From assembly GCA_040754675.1 (NCBI GenBank), contig JBFMCJ010000002.1, positions 1 to 34,021 on the forward strand: 34,021 nt of DNA. Direction: 5' to 3'. Positions 8,572 to 16,640 of this stretch are shown piece after piece. Position numbers and translations under genes: made by a program. A model generated the notes under the pieces. That model saw only the letters and a program-made list of their open reading frames with translations. It was not told where the DNA came from and searched no databases. The stretch's first letter is position 1. The number at the start of each line of letters is the position of its first letter. Source of the DNA: Bacillota bacterium (GTDB lineage Bacteria; Bacillota; Limnochordia; Limnochordales; Geochordaceae).

Positions 8572-10053
8572 TCAACCGGCTCGCGGTGGGGCTGCCGCGG
8601 CGCTCGCGGCCTTCGGGCCGGCTGCCATCGCCGCGGGCATGTCCCGACGCCCGAAGAGCGTCCACGTGTTGACGTCCTCGACGTACACCGGCACCAGCCG
8701 CCCCATCAGGCGCTGCCGCTCTTCGCCGGGCGCGTCGAAGACCACGACTTTGTTGGTGCGGGTGCGGCCGGAGAGGCGGTCCGGGTTGGTTTCGCTTGCG
8801 CCCTCCACCAGCACCTCGACCACCTGGCCGCGGTAGGGCTGGTTGCGCTCCAGGCTGATGGCGTTCTGGAGTTCGATGAGCCGCTGGATGCGATCCCGCT
8901 TCACCGGCTCGGGAACGGGGTCGGGGAGCTTGAGCGCCGCCGTTCCCGGGCGCGGCGAGTAGACGAAGGTGAACGCCGAGTCGAAGCGCACCCGGCGCAC
9001 CAGTTCCAGCGTGGCCTGGAAGTCCTCCTCGGTCTCGCCGGGGAACCCCACGATGATGTCGGTGGTGACGGCCAGACCCGGGACGGCGGACCTCAAGCGC
9101 TCCACCAGGTCGGCGAACTCCGCCGCCGTGTAGCGGCGCCCCATCCGGTGCAAGATGCGGTCGCTTCCCGACTGCACCGCGAGGTGGATGTGCTCGGCCA
9201 CCTTGGGAAGCCGGGCCATGGCCTCGATGAGGTCGTCCGTGAGCTCGCGGGGGTGGTTGGAGGTGAAGCGGATGCGCTCGAGCCCCTCGACGGAGCTGAG
9301 ACGCTCCAGCAGCGAGGCCAGCGTCACGCTGCGGCCCGGCAGGTCGCGCCCGTAGGCGTTCACCGTCTGGCCGAGCAGCGTCACCTCCTTGACGCCCTGC
9401 CCGACCAGTTCCCGCACCTCGCGCTCAACGGCCTGGGGGAGGCGGCTGCGCTGGCGGCCACGGGTATTGGGCACCACGCAGAAGGTGCAGCGGTAGTCGC
9501 ACCCGTAGATGGCGCTCACGAACGCGGTCACGGCGCCCGGGTCGCGAAGCACGGGCAGGCCCTCGACGATCTCGCCCTCGTCGTGCCAGACCTCTACCGC
9601 CCGGCGGCCCGTCTCGATGACCTGCTGGAGCAGCTCGGGGAAGCGGTGGAGATTGAGCGTCCCCATGATGAGGTCGACGTGCGGGAGGCTTTCCTTCATG
9701 CGGTCGAGCTCCGGCCGCTGCTGCGGCATGCACCCGGCGATCCCGATGATCATCCCGGGCCGGCGTTCCTTGAGCGCCCGCAGGCCGGCCACCTGGCCGT
9801 ACACCTTGCGCTCGGGATTCTCGCGGACGCTGCACGTGTTGAACAGCACCAGGTCGGCTTCCTCGATGCGGTCGGTGAAGCCGTACCCCATCTGCGCCAG
9901 CATGCCTGCAAGGGTCTGGGAGTCCCGCACGTTCATCTGGCAGCCCAGGGTGACGATGTGGGCAAGCCGCGCCCTGCTGCCGTTCGCCTGCACCAAAAGC
10001 GCGTTCCCCTCTCCGGCGGGTGCCAGGAGCCCTGGCAACACTACATCGACCAT
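8572..10053 (-). CDS. miaB: tRNA-2-methylthio-N6-dimethylallyladenosine synthase MiaB
   Basis: A radical-SAM methylthiotransferase that converts i6A37 to ms2i6A37 in tRNA. The UPF0004 domain carries three Cys for the auxiliary cluster (Cys38 in TLGCQMN, Cys74 in FNTCSVRE, Cys108 in GIAGCMPQ). The radical-SAM domain has C-D-Y-R-C-T-F-C (Cys185, 189, 192). 'TDIIVGFPGETEEDF' and 'FTFVYSPRPGTAA' follow, then a C-terminal TRAM domain (about 390-470) and a short alanine-rich tail. The product is 493 residues if ATG at 10053 is used, but no Shine-Dalgarno site precedes it. A TTG at 9996 has GGAGAGGGG nine bases upstream and still precedes all conserved motifs, so the true N-terminus may be 19 residues shorter. 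The gene lies 25 bases after the spermidine-synthase-like gene. Confidence 0.96.
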   Translation of the reverse strand: MVDVVLPGLLAPAGEGNALLVQANGSRARLAHIVTLGCQMNVRDSQTLAGMLAQMGYGFTDRIEEADLVLFNTCSVRENPERKVYGQVAGLRALKERRPGMIIGIAGCMPQQRPELDRMKESLPHVDLIMGTLNLHRFPELLQQVIETGRRAVEVWHDEGEIVEGLPVLRDPGAVTAFVSAIYGCDYRCTFCVVPNTRGRQRSRLPQAVEREVRELVGQGVKEVTLLGQTVNAYGRDLPGRSVTLASLLERLSSVEGLERIRFTSNHPRELTDDLIEAMARLPKVAEHIHLAVQSGSDRILHRMGRRYTAAEFADLVERLRSAVPGLAVTTDIIVGFPGETEEDFQATLELVRRVRFDSAFTFVYSPRPGTAALKLPDPVPEPVKRDRIQRLIELQNAISLERNQPYRGQVVEVLVEGASETNPDRLSGRTRTNKVVVFDAPGEERQRLMGRLVPVYVEDVNTWTLFGRRDMPAAMAAGPKAASAAAAPPRAG

Positions 10054-10078
10054 TATAACCGGGGCCGCCGTGGGCGAA

Positions 10079-11659
10079 CTAGATGCGCAGGAGCGTGTCT
10101 ACGGGGGCGTGGTTGTCGGTCAGGACCGGCACGTCGTCGGTGGGGATGGGTTCGACCACGAGGGAACGGGCCAGGGTGCCAGACCCGGGGGGAAGGCGGC
10201 CCTCACGTTCCAGCCGCTCGACCGTTGCCCGGAACGCCTCGGGGCTCAAGGGGGCCTGGTCGGTGGCCAGCACGATGATGTTGCGCTGAACCGGGTCGAT
10301 GGCGCTGCCGGAGGTGGTCCCGACGGGCAGCACGTACACCGTCGGGAAGACGGCCTTCAGGCTCTTGAGCATGGAGCGGAACAGCAGGCTGTGCCGGCCC
10401 GAGAGCGACCCGATGATGTTGGAGGCCACCACGCCGCCGGGGTTCAGGCGCTGCTTCAACTCCTCGATGAATTCCACGGTGGCCAGGTGAAAGGGGATGG
10501 AGTGGGCGAAGTACGCGTCGAGGAAGACCGCATCGTAGCGGTGAGGCGTGCGCCGTACGAACATCCGGCCGTCTTCGGCTGCCACGTTGAGGCGAGGGTT
10601 GTCGGCCGGCACCTGGAAGTAGCGGCGCGCCAGGCGCACCACTTCGGGGTCGAGCTCGGCCACGTCGATGGTAACCCGGGGGTACACCTCGAGGAAGTTC
10701 TTGGGCACCGACCCGCCGCCGAGCCCCACCATCAGCACCCGTTCGGCCTCAGGCACGAGGGACATGGCAAGGTGGAAGTAGCGCGTGTACCAGAAGACGA
10801 GCGCCTTCGGGTCGGCGAGATCCATCGCGCTCTGCCAGGAGTCGTCGAACTTGAGGTAGCGGGTGCCGGTACGGTCGTCCACCACCAGGATGTGATGGTA
10901 GGCACTGTCCTTCTCGAAAACCACCTGCCCGCGGTCCTCCGCCATCCCCGTCCAGGTGGCCTGGCCTATGCCGGCCCGGATGCTGGCGCCGGCCGCCAGG
11001 ATGGCCACAAGCGCCCAGAACGCCGCGTACCGAGGGGGACGCCCCCGGGGTTTCGCCTGCTTGTGCGCAGCCGGGTGGGTGCGGCCGGTATACCCCCACC
11101 CCACTACCGTGAGGCCCAGTACGACCAGCACCGCGCCGAGCACGTACAGGATATCCGTGACCCCGAGCCACGCCACCAGGTAAAACGCCGTGAACAGGGT
11201 GCCCACGATGCTCCCGGCGGTGCTCACCGCGTACAGAAGGCCCGCCGTCGAACCGATGGTCTGCACGCGCTGGGCGGCGAGCCGGATCGCGTACGGCGAG
11301 ACGGTGCCAAGGAACAGCCCGGGAAGGAAGAACAGGACCAGCGCCGATACGAGCGACCCCTCGCGGACCCCGACGCCCTCCTGAACCATCCAGAAGTTGA
11401 AGCGACCGGCCCACAGCGGCATGGCTGTCACGAAGACTCCCGGGACGACGATGAGCCACCCCAGCCACTCGGCATACGGTCTCCGGTCCGCCAGACGCCC
11501 ACCGATGAAGTAGCCGGCCGTCAGCGACGCGAGCACCACCGAGATGAGGCTGCCCCAGACGTAGATGGAGTTGCCGAAGTACGGGGCAAGCAGGCGGCTG
11601 CCCACCATCTCCAGGGCCATCAGCACGGCTCCGGAAACGAAGACAATCCCCGCGAGCAT
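10079..11659 (-). CDS. Membrane-fused spermidine-synthase-like protein
   Basis: A 526-residue fusion. Residues 1-215 form about seven hydrophobic helices resembling half of a transporter ('SGAVLMALEMVGSRLLAPYFG', 'GLFLGTVSPYAIRLAA', 'STAGSIVGTLFTAFYLV'). Residues ~230-500 form a Rossmann methyltransferase/aminopropyltransferase fold with 'VLMVGLGGGSVPK', acidic 'VAELDPEVVRLARR', 'EDGRMFVRRT' and 'YDAVFLDAYFAHSIPFHL'. This matches the fused MFS/spermidine-synthase class common in bacterial genomes. The loop after the catalytic-site Asp lacks the D-P arrangement seen in true SpeE enzymes, so spermidine synthesis is not assured and the substrate is unknown. The start is ATG at 11659, with GGGAG eight bases upstream. 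It follows the SLH gene by 49 bases and precedes miaB by 25, so it bridges envelope and tRNA/repair genes. Confidence 0.85.
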   Translation of the reverse strand: MLAGIVFVSGAVLMALEMVGSRLLAPYFGNSIYVWGSLISVVLASLTAGYFIGGRLADRRPYAEWLGWLIVVPGVFVTAMPLWAGRFNFWMVQEGVGVREGSLVSALVLFFLPGLFLGTVSPYAIRLAAQRVQTIGSTAGLLYAVSTAGSIVGTLFTAFYLVAWLGVTDILYVLGAVLVVLGLTVVGWGYTGRTHPAAHKQAKPRGRPPRYAAFWALVAILAAGASIRAGIGQATWTGMAEDRGQVVFEKDSAYHHILVVDDRTGTRYLKFDDSWQSAMDLADPKALVFWYTRYFHLAMSLVPEAERVLMVGLGGGSVPKNFLEVYPRVTIDVAELDPEVVRLARRYFQVPADNPRLNVAAEDGRMFVRRTPHRYDAVFLDAYFAHSIPFHLATVEFIEELKQRLNPGGVVASNIIGSLSGRHSLLFRSMLKSLKAVFPTVYVLPVGTTSGSAIDPVQRNIIVLATDQAPLSPEAFRATVERLEREGRLPPGSGTLARSLVVEPIPTDDVPVLTDNHAPVDTLLRI

Positions 11660-11708
11660 GTCTCACGCTCCCATCGTGGAGGCGGTTCGGCCACTGTTCC
11701 GCCGAGTT

Positions 11709-13010
11709 TCACGGCACGATCAATGCGGCCACTGCCAGGACGACTCCCGCCAGAGCGGCAGCCATCAACCACCGGCTCTGCGTGCGGAGTGATTCCACTT
11801 CCGCCTGCAAATCCCGCTGAGCGGTCAACTGGCCGCCCGGGTCGCGAACCAGGTTCTTCACGATTTCGTCCGTGCGGGCCCGCTCCTGCTCCAGGGCGGC
11901 ACGCAGGCTGTCGACCTCGCTTCTGAGCTGGCGCCGCTCCTGCTCCGATGCCGCGAGCTGCTGGCGCAGGGTGGCAAGATCGGCGTTCAGCTTGTCGATC
12001 TGGGCGGTCGACGCCTGCAGGCGCTGCAGGCTCTCCTGTTGGGCGCTCAGCAGCGCTCCGGCCTGTTCGGGCTGGATCCCGCTCCGGCTGAGCGACGTGA
12101 TGAGCGTGTCGAGGTTTGTCCGGAGAGTGCCCAGTTCCTGCTGCTGGGCCTGAAGCGCCGCCTGGAGCTGCTGCAACTGGGCGCTGGAGGCCTGAAGGCG
12201 CTGGGAGGTGGCCTGCCCTTCCGCCTGGATCTGCCCCACCAGGTCCTGCGTGAGAGCCTGGATGTGGTTTTGCAGCGAGGCAGTCGTGCGCTCCAGGGCC
12301 TGAACGGATTGGCTCATCCCGACCAGTTCGACCCTGCGCGCCGCGAGATCCCGGTCCAGGCCGTCAAGGCGGCCCTGAAGGTCCTGGATTACCGTGCCGA
12401 GCCCCTTGGCCGTGTTCTCCACCTGGGTAACGCGCTGGGAGACGCCGCCAAGCTGCTGGTTGAGCGTCTGCGTCGCCTGCTCGACCTGCGTGAGCCTGCG
12501 GTCCGAGGCGGCGGCGTTCTGGGAGAACTGGGCCAGTACCTCGGTCAGCTTCGCGTCGATGCGGCTCACGTCCCGCGCCCCGGCGTCCAGGCGCTGGTTC
12601 ACCTGCGAACGCTGGTCCTGCCAGCGAGCAAGCTCCTCCCGGAACTCGTTGGTCAACTGCCGGACCAGCCGCAGGTCGTCGCCGGAGAGGCGGGTCTGGC
12701 CGCTCTCGACGTCCTGCAAGAGCCGGGCGATGACGGCGGCCAGGGTGTAGCGGTCAACGGGCCTCGATCCGTCGAACCGGCCCGCCTGCAGCGTGAGGTA
12801 TCCCCGCTGCACCAGCGTCACCACGGCCTGATACGCCCAGTGCTCGGGCCGCACGTCGGTGATGGTGGGCTCTGCCTGGGAGGCCTGGGCCTGTGCCACC
12901 GGCACGGCCGGCCCGAGCGCCGCCGCGGCGGCCACCACACCCGCCAGCAGGGTCGTTGCCCAGCGGGCCGGGAACAGGCGCTTGCCCATCATGTTGAGAG
13001 ATCCCTCCAT
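11709..13010 (-). CDS. Exported SLH-domain coiled-coil protein with C-terminal membrane helix
   Basis: A 433-residue secreted protein. It has an N-terminal signal peptide (charged MGKRLFPARW, then an alanine-rich core, cleavage near AQA-Q) and a single SLH domain (about 50-105, 'ITDVRPEHWAYQAVVTLVQRGYL' then 'FDGSRPVDRYTLAAVIARLL'). About 290 residues of coiled coil rich in Gln, Leu, Ala and Arg follow. The end is a C-terminal hydrophobic helix ('WLMAAALAGVVLAVAALIVP') at the stop. SLH domains bind pyruvylated cell-wall polymers, so this molecule could bridge peptidoglycan and a membrane. In diderm Bacillota, OmpM has SLH plus coiled coil plus a beta-barrel; here the barrel is replaced by one helix. 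Starts at 13010 (AGAGGG six bases upstream) and 12992 (GGAGGG ten upstream) are both plausible. The gene follows the cohesin-like gene by 36 bases. Confidence 0.85.
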   Translation of the reverse strand: MEGSLNMMGKRLFPARWATTLLAGVVAAAAALGPAVPVAQAQASQAEPTITDVRPEHWAYQAVVTLVQRGYLTLQAGRFDGSRPVDRYTLAAVIARLLQDVESGQTRLSGDDLRLVRQLTNEFREELARWQDQRSQVNQRLDAGARDVSRIDAKLTEVLAQFSQNAAASDRRLTQVEQATQTLNQQLGGVSQRVTQVENTAKGLGTVIQDLQGRLDGLDRDLAARRVELVGMSQSVQALERTTASLQNHIQALTQDLVGQIQAEGQATSQRLQASSAQLQQLQAALQAQQQELGTLRTNLDTLITSLSRSGIQPEQAGALLSAQQESLQRLQASTAQIDKLNADLATLRQQLAASEQERRQLRSEVDSLRAALEQERARTDEIVKNLVRDPGGQLTAQRDLQAEVESLRTQSRWLMAAALAGVVLAVAALIVP

Positions 13011-13046
13011 ACCAAGCCCTCTTGCGTGAGTTTGGCTCGCAGGCGC

Positions 13047-15206
13047 TCATGACCCGCCCGGGGATCGGGCAGGCGCGGTCGGCCCTGTCCCCACCGCGAC
13101 CCCCAGCTGTGGCCGCTTGCCTTCCGGGCTGATGCGATAGACCACCTGCCCCGCCGCGTCCCGGAACTCTGCCGCTACCACCTGCACGGCACCCTGTCCG
13201 GTGCGGCTCGCCACCAGCCGGAGCACCAGCAGGCTCGCCGTCCCCTGGGACTCGACGGGTGACGAGGCTTCGATGCTTACCTTCCCTGCCTCGTCGTCCG
13301 CCGCGCGTACCGAGAAGCCAGGCGCCGCACCGCCTGCAGCCGGGCCGCCGGTCTGTGAGGAGGGGGACGTCCCCACGAACAGAGTCCCGCGGTCCACGGC
13401 CAGAGCACCGCCTGCCAGCCGCATCACGGCCGGGTCGAATGCGACGTCGATGCGGGCGGTAGAAAACCTCGGCAGGTTTCGAGCCCGGATCTCAACGTTG
13501 AACGCCTGCCCCGGGGAGAGGTCCCCGGTGTCCGGCCACCCTGCCCCCGGCACCACCAGGATCTCGGCGTCCCTCGGCGGGACGATGACCGTATTGGTGG
13601 GAACCGGCTGCTCCCCTGCTCCGGGGTAGGTCACCCTGAGCGAGTATGGAATGTTGCCGGACGCACCGGTGGGCTTCACGAGCCACCGCAGTTCCACCTG
13701 CTCCTCGGGCCGCAGGGTCCCGACATAGCGGCGGTCGCTGTCGCCCGGAGCCACCTTGAGGCCGTACGGGGTCAACAGCTGCGCGGATACCTGGTACGCC
13801 TCCACCCCTCCGTCGTTGCGGACAACCCCCGTGACCTGGAAAGGATCCGGGCTCCACTGCCCGTCCATCACATCCAGGCGGGCCGGCCCCCGCAGCTGGA
13901 CCCACAGCCGGGCGGGGGTCACCACGCGCAAGCCGCGGCGCGCCTCGTTGGGTTCCGCGTTGGCAGCCTCCGCGCGGACTGAGAAGGTGAGTTGGGCCGG
14001 CGAAGTCGCGGTGACCCGCGCCGCCCACGTCGCCTGCGCCGTCTGGCCCGGCGGGATCTCACCAAGCTCGCGCACGGCTGACTCGCCCGGTAAAAGATCG
14101 AGCCCTCCCGGAAGCTCAAGCGACACCCTGGTCTCCCGCGCGGCGCCGCGCCCCGTGTTCTGCACGTACGCCAGGATCGTCACGGGCTCGGTCTGGCCGA
14201 TGACCGCCATCTCCGGGCTCGACAGCCCCACGGCAAGCTGCCCGGGGACGATGCTGATGCCGCCCATCCCGTAGTAGACAACGATGGACCGGCTCTGCCC
14301 GGGCTGCACCTCCTGCGGGTCAAAGAACAGCGCCACCGCGCTGTCCAGCTCGTACTCGCCCTTCCGCTCAAATGTCCGTCCGGGCGCGAAGTCGAACTCC
14401 CAGAGGCTGTCCCGCAGGACGCCCCAGTTGGTGAAGTAGACGCGGTCAGGCGGCGTCACCTCGCCGCCCCGCAGCGTCCCCTGGGCGATGACCGCCGGCT
14501 GGGCCAGCGAGTCGAAGGCCTGCCAGAACTCGGGCATCTCCTGCTGGGAGCGGGAAAGTACCGTGTCGCTCTCGACCGCCCGCTCCCCCACGCGGAACGG
14601 CGCCCCGTCGTTGCTTCCAGCCATCGCGTCCAGCACGACCCGGAAGCCGATCGGGTGAGGCTTCTGGTCGTTGTTGATGGCCACGTACTCAATGCGAACG
14701 GTGTCAGGCAGGCCGGTCGTGCGTCCCCGGGCAATGCTCAGGCGCTGGACCACCTCGATGCCGGCGGGGTACTGCCAGGCGGCCTCGATCTCCTGTCCGC
14801 CCTGGACCAGCCGCGGCGCCGTCACGGGCCGCCCGAAGGGCCCGTCCTTGCCGGCCGGCAGGTGGGTTGGCCCTCCAAACACATAGGAGGTGCCGTCGAT
14901 GCGAACCGTCGTGAACGAAGTCCAGGGCTCCTCGCCCCCGTAGATGAGGGGACGGTTGTTGTCGTCACCGCGCTCCGGGTTGCCCCCCGTGGTGCTGACG
15001 GAGAAACGCCCGGTGGCATCCGGGGAGTTGTTCACCACCACCCGGATGTACTCGTTGAACAGCTCGACGCGACCCGGCCCCCCGGGGGCCTCCTGGGTGT
15101 GGGCCTGCCCTCCCAGGGCCAGCATGGCCAGGATGCCTGCCACAAGAATGCGTCTTCTCGCGCTTTTCCCCGAGGAGGCGCCCTCCTGGCGCGAATACGT
15201 CCTCAT
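13047..15206 (-). CDS. Secreted multidomain protein with CARDB and cohesin-like domains
   Basis: A large exported protein of about 719 residues. A basic stretch (SARRR) and hydrophobic 'ILVAGILAMLALGGQA' form a signal peptide. The next ~300 residues ('FNEYIRVVVNNSPDATGRFSVSTTGG...') are an unrecognised beta-rich domain with many aromatic and Gly residues. Two immunoglobulin-like repeats follow. One is CARDB-like ('VTILAYVQNTGRGAARETRVSLELP', then 'LGEIPPGQTAQATWAARV'), and a similar one begins at 'FQVTGVVRNDGGVEAYQV'. The C-terminal ~130 residues look like a cohesin fold ('LSPGQAFNVEIRARNL', 'ARIDVAFDPAVMRLAG', 'ASLLVLRLVA'). No catalytic motif is visible, so a structural or binding role outside the cell is inferred. 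ATG at 15206 has GGTGA about 11 bases upstream; GTG at 15221 is an alternative. It lies just after tonB. Confidence 0.8.
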   Translation of the reverse strand: MRTYSRQEGASSGKSARRRILVAGILAMLALGGQAHTQEAPGGPGRVELFNEYIRVVVNNSPDATGRFSVSTTGGNPERGDDNNRPLIYGGEEPWTSFTTVRIDGTSYVFGGPTHLPAGKDGPFGRPVTAPRLVQGGQEIEAAWQYPAGIEVVQRLSIARGRTTGLPDTVRIEYVAINNDQKPHPIGFRVVLDAMAGSNDGAPFRVGERAVESDTVLSRSQQEMPEFWQAFDSLAQPAVIAQGTLRGGEVTPPDRVYFTNWGVLRDSLWEFDFAPGRTFERKGEYELDSAVALFFDPQEVQPGQSRSIVVYYGMGGISIVPGQLAVGLSSPEMAVIGQTEPVTILAYVQNTGRGAARETRVSLELPGGLDLLPGESAVRELGEIPPGQTAQATWAARVTATSPAQLTFSVRAEAANAEPNEARRGLRVVTPARLWVQLRGPARLDVMDGQWSPDPFQVTGVVRNDGGVEAYQVSAQLLTPYGLKVAPGDSDRRYVGTLRPEEQVELRWLVKPTGASGNIPYSLRVTYPGAGEQPVPTNTVIVPPRDAEILVVPGAGWPDTGDLSPGQAFNVEIRARNLPRFSTARIDVAFDPAVMRLAGGALAVDRGTLFVGTSPSSQTGGPAAGGAAPGFSVRAADDEAGKVSIEASSPVESQGTASLLVLRLVASRTGQGAVQVVAAEFRDAAGQVVYRISPEGKRPQLGVAVGTGPTAPARSPGGS

Positions 15207-15230
15207 ACCTTGCTGTGTCACCTGCCCCGA

Positions 15231-16154
15231 TTACAGGTAAGTCACGCGCTCGCTGACCAGGCGGTAGCTCACGCTTGGCTGGGCGCGGCCCTGTTCGTCC
15301 CGGGTAATGGCGAAGTCGAACAGCACGGTCAGACGATACGGCCGCTTAACGGAAGAGGGCTTGAAGCGCCACCGGTCACGAACCCACCGCTCGGCAAAGG
15401 CGTCCAGCTGGGTCCCCGTGCGCTGCTTGAACGCCACGCTGCTGATGCTGCCATCCACACTGACGGTGATCTCCAAAAGCACCTGCCCCTGGGCACCGTA
15501 CGTCAGGGCGTTCTTCGGGTAGATCGGCGGGCTTGAGTCCACCACCATGGCCGCCGTGAGATCGGGTTCAGGGGGGCCCGGCGGGGGGTTGTCCTCCCGG
15601 ACGCCACCGGTCCCTGCACTGTCCTGGCGGGTCAGCGGACCCTCCGCCTCGGCCTCCTTCTGCGTCTCGGGTTGGGCACTCTTAGCCGCCGGCTCCCTGG
15701 GTGCAGCCGCGACGGCCACTGCAGGCCCGCGTTCCGAGGTGAGCACCTGCTGAGTCGACTTCGGGGACGTGCTGGAAACGGGAGCCGGCCGGGGCGCCAC
15801 CTGCGCCTTGTCAGGCGCCGGCGCGGGGGCCGACGTCTTGGGAGTGACCTGCGGCTTGGGCTTTTCCGCCACAACCTTGGCGGCAGCAGGCGGCGCCTTC
15901 TTGCTCTCCTGGCCGGACCCTCCCGCCGCGGAACTCTCCCGGGCGGGGCGCGGCGAGACCGGGCCGGGCGCCGGCGCGGGCGCCACCGGGATCACCTGCA
16001 CCACCGCCCCTTCGCTCTTGGGCAGCACGAAGCGATCGGTGAGGATCACCCGCGAAAGGACGAGCAGCAGTATGGCGTGCAGCAGGAGCGAAACCCCAAC
16101 GAACGGCTCAAGCCGCCCCGGCTGTTGCGACGGTCCCGTTTTCGCCGCCATCAT
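15231..16154 (-). CDS. tonB: TonB family energy-transducing protein
   Basis: A 307-residue protein with classic TonB layout: a short cytoplasmic start, then one membrane helix ('FVGVSLLLHAILLLVLSRVIL') carrying the S...H spacing essential in TonB. A ~150-residue proline/alanine/lysine-rich periplasmic spacer follows. The C-terminal TonB domain has 'PIYPKNALTYGAQGQVLLEITVSVDGSI' and 'DRWRFKP'. With ExbB and ExbD upstream, it would transmit the proton gradient to an outer-membrane partner. No TonB-dependent receptor lies in the window. Starts are ambiguous. ATG at 16154 (with another ATG next to it) follows a GGGG stretch. GTG at 16205 directly follows the exbD stop and has GGAG about 11 bases upstream. 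The shorter form is given. This protein implies a periplasm-spanning need in a spore-former. Confidence 0.9.
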   Translation of the reverse strand: MMAAKTGPSQQPGRLEPFVGVSLLLHAILLLVLSRVILTDRFVLPKSEGAVVQVIPVAPAPAPGPVSPRPARESSAAGGSGQESKKAPPAAAKVVAEKPKPQVTPKTSAPAPAPDKAQVAPRPAPVSSTSPKSTQQVLTSERGPAVAVAAAPREPAAKSAQPETQKEAEAEGPLTRQDSAGTGGVREDNPPPGPPEPDLTAAMVVDSSPPIYPKNALTYGAQGQVLLEITVSVDGSISSVAFKQRTGTQLDAFAERWVRDRWRFKPSSVKRPYRLTVLFDFAITRDEQGRAQPSVSYRLVSERVTYL

Positions 16155-16205
16155 GGCCCCGCCATTCACCCCTGCACCGGGCCGGGCTATGGGACCCCTC
16201 CACAC

Positions 16206-16631
16206 TCACCGTCCCGCTCCGGACGCCGCACTGGTGAGCTCCACCGCCAGCCCCAGGCGGTAGGCCCCCGCCCGGCGCAGCACGTCGATGGCCTGCACCA
16301 CCAGGTCGTACTTGATCCCCTTATCGGCCCGGACGATGACGAGCTGGTCCGGCCGGCGCCGCACCGCGTCCCCCACCAGGGCGCCCATCTGCGCCAGGTT
16401 CACGGGACGCCCGTCCACGTAGTAGCGCCCCGCCCGGTCGATGGTCACCACCAGTTCCGGAGAGGCCTCCCGGGTGGCGGTGACCGCCCGGGGCAGGTCA
16501 AGCCTCAAGGTCGCCGGTTCGGTGCGAAACGTGGTGAAAACCATGAAGAACGCCAGCAGGAAGAACATCACGTCGACCATGTTGATGATCTCGACGCGAG
16601 GCCGCCCGCGAACGGTTCGTGTGATGGCCAC
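16206..16631 (-). CDS. exbD: ExbD/TolR family proton-channel subunit
   Basis: A 141-residue protein with one N-terminal membrane helix, 'INMVDVMFFLLAFFMVFTTF', including Asp20, the conserved protonatable residue of ExbD/TolR/MotB. A periplasmic domain of about 100 residues follows, with 'RRRPDQLVIVRADKGIKYDLVVQAIDVLRRAGAYRLGLAVE' matching the conserved ExbD C-terminal fold. It pairs with ExbB to form the motor. The start is GTG at 16631, nine bases after the exbB stop; the stop TGA touches the possible GTG start of tonB. ExbD is preferred over TolR because tonB follows and no tolA, tolB or pal is in sight. Confidence 0.93.
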   Translation of the reverse strand: MAITRTVRGRPRVEIINMVDVMFFLLAFFMVFTTFRTEPATLRLDLPRAVTATREASPELVVTIDRAGRYYVDGRPVNLAQMGALVGDAVRRRPDQLVIVRADKGIKYDLVVQAIDVLRRAGAYRLGLAVELTSAASGAGR

Positions 16632-16640
16632 GACCCTGCG

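Noticed and set aside
6044-8836. A 930-codon open frame on the plus strand opposite mutS and the miaB 3' end
   Set aside because: It is antisense to a clear mutS gene, its translation shows no family motif, and it is a by-product of GC-rich third positions. Similar long plus-strand frames at 9509-11926 and 31505-34000 have the same explanation.
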